Of a stretch of DNA of 64,000 bases, positions 62,761 through 64,000 are shown piece by piece. The DNA comes from Heterohyrax brucei (Eukaryota; Chordata; Mammalia; Hyracoidea; Procaviidae): assembly GCA_028571685.1 (NCBI GenBank), contig CM053142.1, positions 130,316,796 through 130,380,795 of the forward strand. Direction: 5' to 3'. The first letter of the stretch is position 1. Each line of letters opens with the position of its first letter. A program made the translations under genes and the position numbers. Below the pieces are notes generated by a model. The model was not told the DNA's origin and did no database searches. It was given only the letters and a program-made list of their open reading frames with translations.

Positions 62761-62762
62761 GG

Positions 62763-62900
62763 AGGCTTGTGTGTTGCTGTGATGCTGAAGGTTTCAGTGG
62801 AGCTCCAGACTAAGACTAACTAGGAAGAAAGATCTGGTGATTTGTGTTTGAAAAATAAACCAGTGAAAACCCTGTGGATCACAGCTGTCTGATTCCATTG
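62763..62900 (+). mobile_element. RTE1-type LINE 5' UTR fragment
   Basis: 'CTTGTGTGTTGCTGTGATGC', 'GTTTCAGTGGAGCTCCAGAC', 'AAGACTAACTAGGAAGAAAG' and 'CCAGTGAAAACCCTGTGGATC' match the 5' region of the copy at 27330. No downstream RTE follows; a 5'-only remnant. Confidence 0.85.
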
Positions 62901-63028
62901 CACGTGTTTTCACTGAGTCAGGGGTCACTCAGATGACAGCTAGTGACAACCCACCATATAGTCCACTTCCACAGCTCCAATTCCTTAATCTAATGGAGAA
63001 AGTTACACAATAGCAGAAAGAGGTAAAG
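62901..63028. other. Short stretch without recognised feature
   Basis: No match seen. Confidence 0.4.
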
Positions 63029-63029
63029 A

Positions 63030-63245
63030 AACTGGATGCCCATCAACAGAAGAATGGATAAACAAATTGTGGTGCATACACACAGTGGAGTATTACACTA
63101 CAATAAAGAACAATGGTAAATCTGTGAAGCATCTAATAACATGGAAGAAACTGGAGAGCACTGTGCTGAGTGAAATAAGACATCACAAGAGGACAAATAT
63201 TGTCTGAGACCACTACCGTAAAACCTTATAAAAAGGAGAAGGGAG
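63030..63245 (+). mobile_element. L1 LINE fragment near the ORF2 end
   Basis: 'GATGCCCATCAACAGAAGAATG', 'GGTGCATACACACAGTGGAG', 'AACATGGAAGAAACTGGAG' and 'GTGCTGAGTGAAATAAGAC' are characteristic of the L1 ORF2 3' end. Confidence 0.9.
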
Positions 63246-63539
63246 TTATTCAAACTTTAATTCTGATCATGTTTCACTGGAAATTATCTCCTCCAGAGGC
63301 ACAAAGTAGTATGTATGACCAAAGATATTAGAGAAACTATCATTTTTTGAATGTTTAATGGTCTATGTCAGTGCTTGTTAAACAACCTGCTCTGCTGTGT
63401 CTACATGAGTCTTTTTAATCAAATAGCATTTCTTCACTCATTTGACAACCACTTATTGCCTGCTTGCAACAGTACATTGCTACCATAAGAGAATTTTTTA
63501 AATGTACAGGGCAGAATGACTATGGTACTTCTTAGTATG

Positions 63540-63690
63540 TTAAACTCTTCCCAACTGGTTACTATTTTCACTAAAACCTGACAAAGGAGGAAATTGAGGT
63601 GAGAACAGAGTTGAAGTTCTTTGCCTAAAGTCACTCAGAACTGTGGCTCCAGAGTCTACACATTTAACCACCATTCTCAGTTGCCTTGAA
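63540..63690 (-). mobile_element. MIR SINE fragment
   Basis: Antisense 'GGAGGAAATTGAGGTGAGAAC', 'CTTTGCCTAAAGTCACTC' and 'GAGTCTACACATTTAACCACC'. Confidence 0.75.
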
Positions 63691-63824
63691 AGTCTTATAG
63701 AATCAGCATAGTTGTGATTCCAAGGCAGACAATCTTGGACTTCTGCCTATTGTCCTGTCATACAGAACTACATAGAATGATCCAAAAGGAAAAAGTTTTC
63801 CTCTAACCAAGCAAGCAGATGTCT

Positions 63825-63990
63825 TTGAATTGTTCCAACTCATGGCAGTGACTGTATGAAAGTAGAACTGTGCTCCATAGAGTTTTCAGTGGCTGAGTTT
63901 TCATAAGGAGAGTACTAGATCTTTCTTCTGAAGTGACTGTAGGTAAACGTGAACTATCAGTCCTTCAATTAGCTAAAGACCAAGATCAAG
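63825..63990 (-). mobile_element. AfroSINE-related element, extended subtype
   Basis: Antisense 'TTGTTCCAACTCATGGCAG', 'GTAGAACTGTGCTCCATAG', 'GTTTTCAGTGGCTGAG' and 'CAGTCCTTCAATTAGC'. Diverged; ends near the window boundary. Confidence 0.85.
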
Positions 63991-64000
63991 CAGCAAGCAA

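Overview
The window is a stretch of mammalian nuclear DNA, almost certainly from an afrotherian and most plausibly an elephant or close relative. It is littered with a tRNA-headed SINE that opens with a 'CTGGTGGCACAGTGGTTAAG' box and ends with a 'CTATGAGTCGGAATCGACT'-type tail, which I recognise as AfroSINE, a family restricted to Afrotheria. It also holds many copies of the RTE-clade LINE (RTE1-type) that shares this tail. Species assignment is inference; the repeat identifications come from pattern memory and from comparing copies within the window, not from a database search.

I find no convincing host protein-coding gene, no RNA gene and no CRISPR or prokaryotic feature. All open reading frames are short (longest 164 codons), and most fall inside or antisense to transposons. 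The window therefore looks intergenic or deep-intronic. By eye, more than half of it is identifiable interspersed repeat.

Layout. 1-3 kb: the 3' end of an ERV LTR, then AfroSINEs, RTE fragments and an L1 3' end. 4-6 kb: an RTE copy with a 5' inversion. 6-15 kb: mostly single-copy sequence with a Tigger-like DNA transposon, an L2 and scattered AfroSINEs. 15-21 kb: MaLR LTRs (including a head-to-head inverted pair), a direct repeat and an unidentified decayed minus-strand coding segment. 21-29 kb: RTE copies in both orientations and an LTR with intact ends and target-site duplication. 30-37 kb: an RTE split by an LTR-like insert, an L1, and a nearly full-length RTE carrying an AfroSINE. 37-40 kb: two minus-strand RTE copies. 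42-46 kb: MaLR, L1 and ERV LTR remnants and a small tandem duplication. 46-52 kb: an L1 interrupted by RTE and AfroSINE, then a second 5'-inverted RTE carrying two AfroSINEs and a MaLR LTR. 52-64 kb: nested AfroSINE clusters, single-copy DNA with possible conserved noncoding sequence, more MaLR, MIR and L1 pieces.

The nesting gives relative ages: MIR, L2, L1 and most RTE copies are older hosts; AfroSINE copies interrupt RTE, L1, MaLR LTR and other AfroSINEs, so they kept inserting late. The most interesting observations are two RTE copies with twin-priming-like 5' inversions, the inverted LTR pair near 16.9 kb, a duplication that captured an AfroSINE tail near 45.9 kb, a perfect 28-bp palindrome near 59.07 kb, and the unidentified minus-strand coding remnant at 18-19.3 kb.
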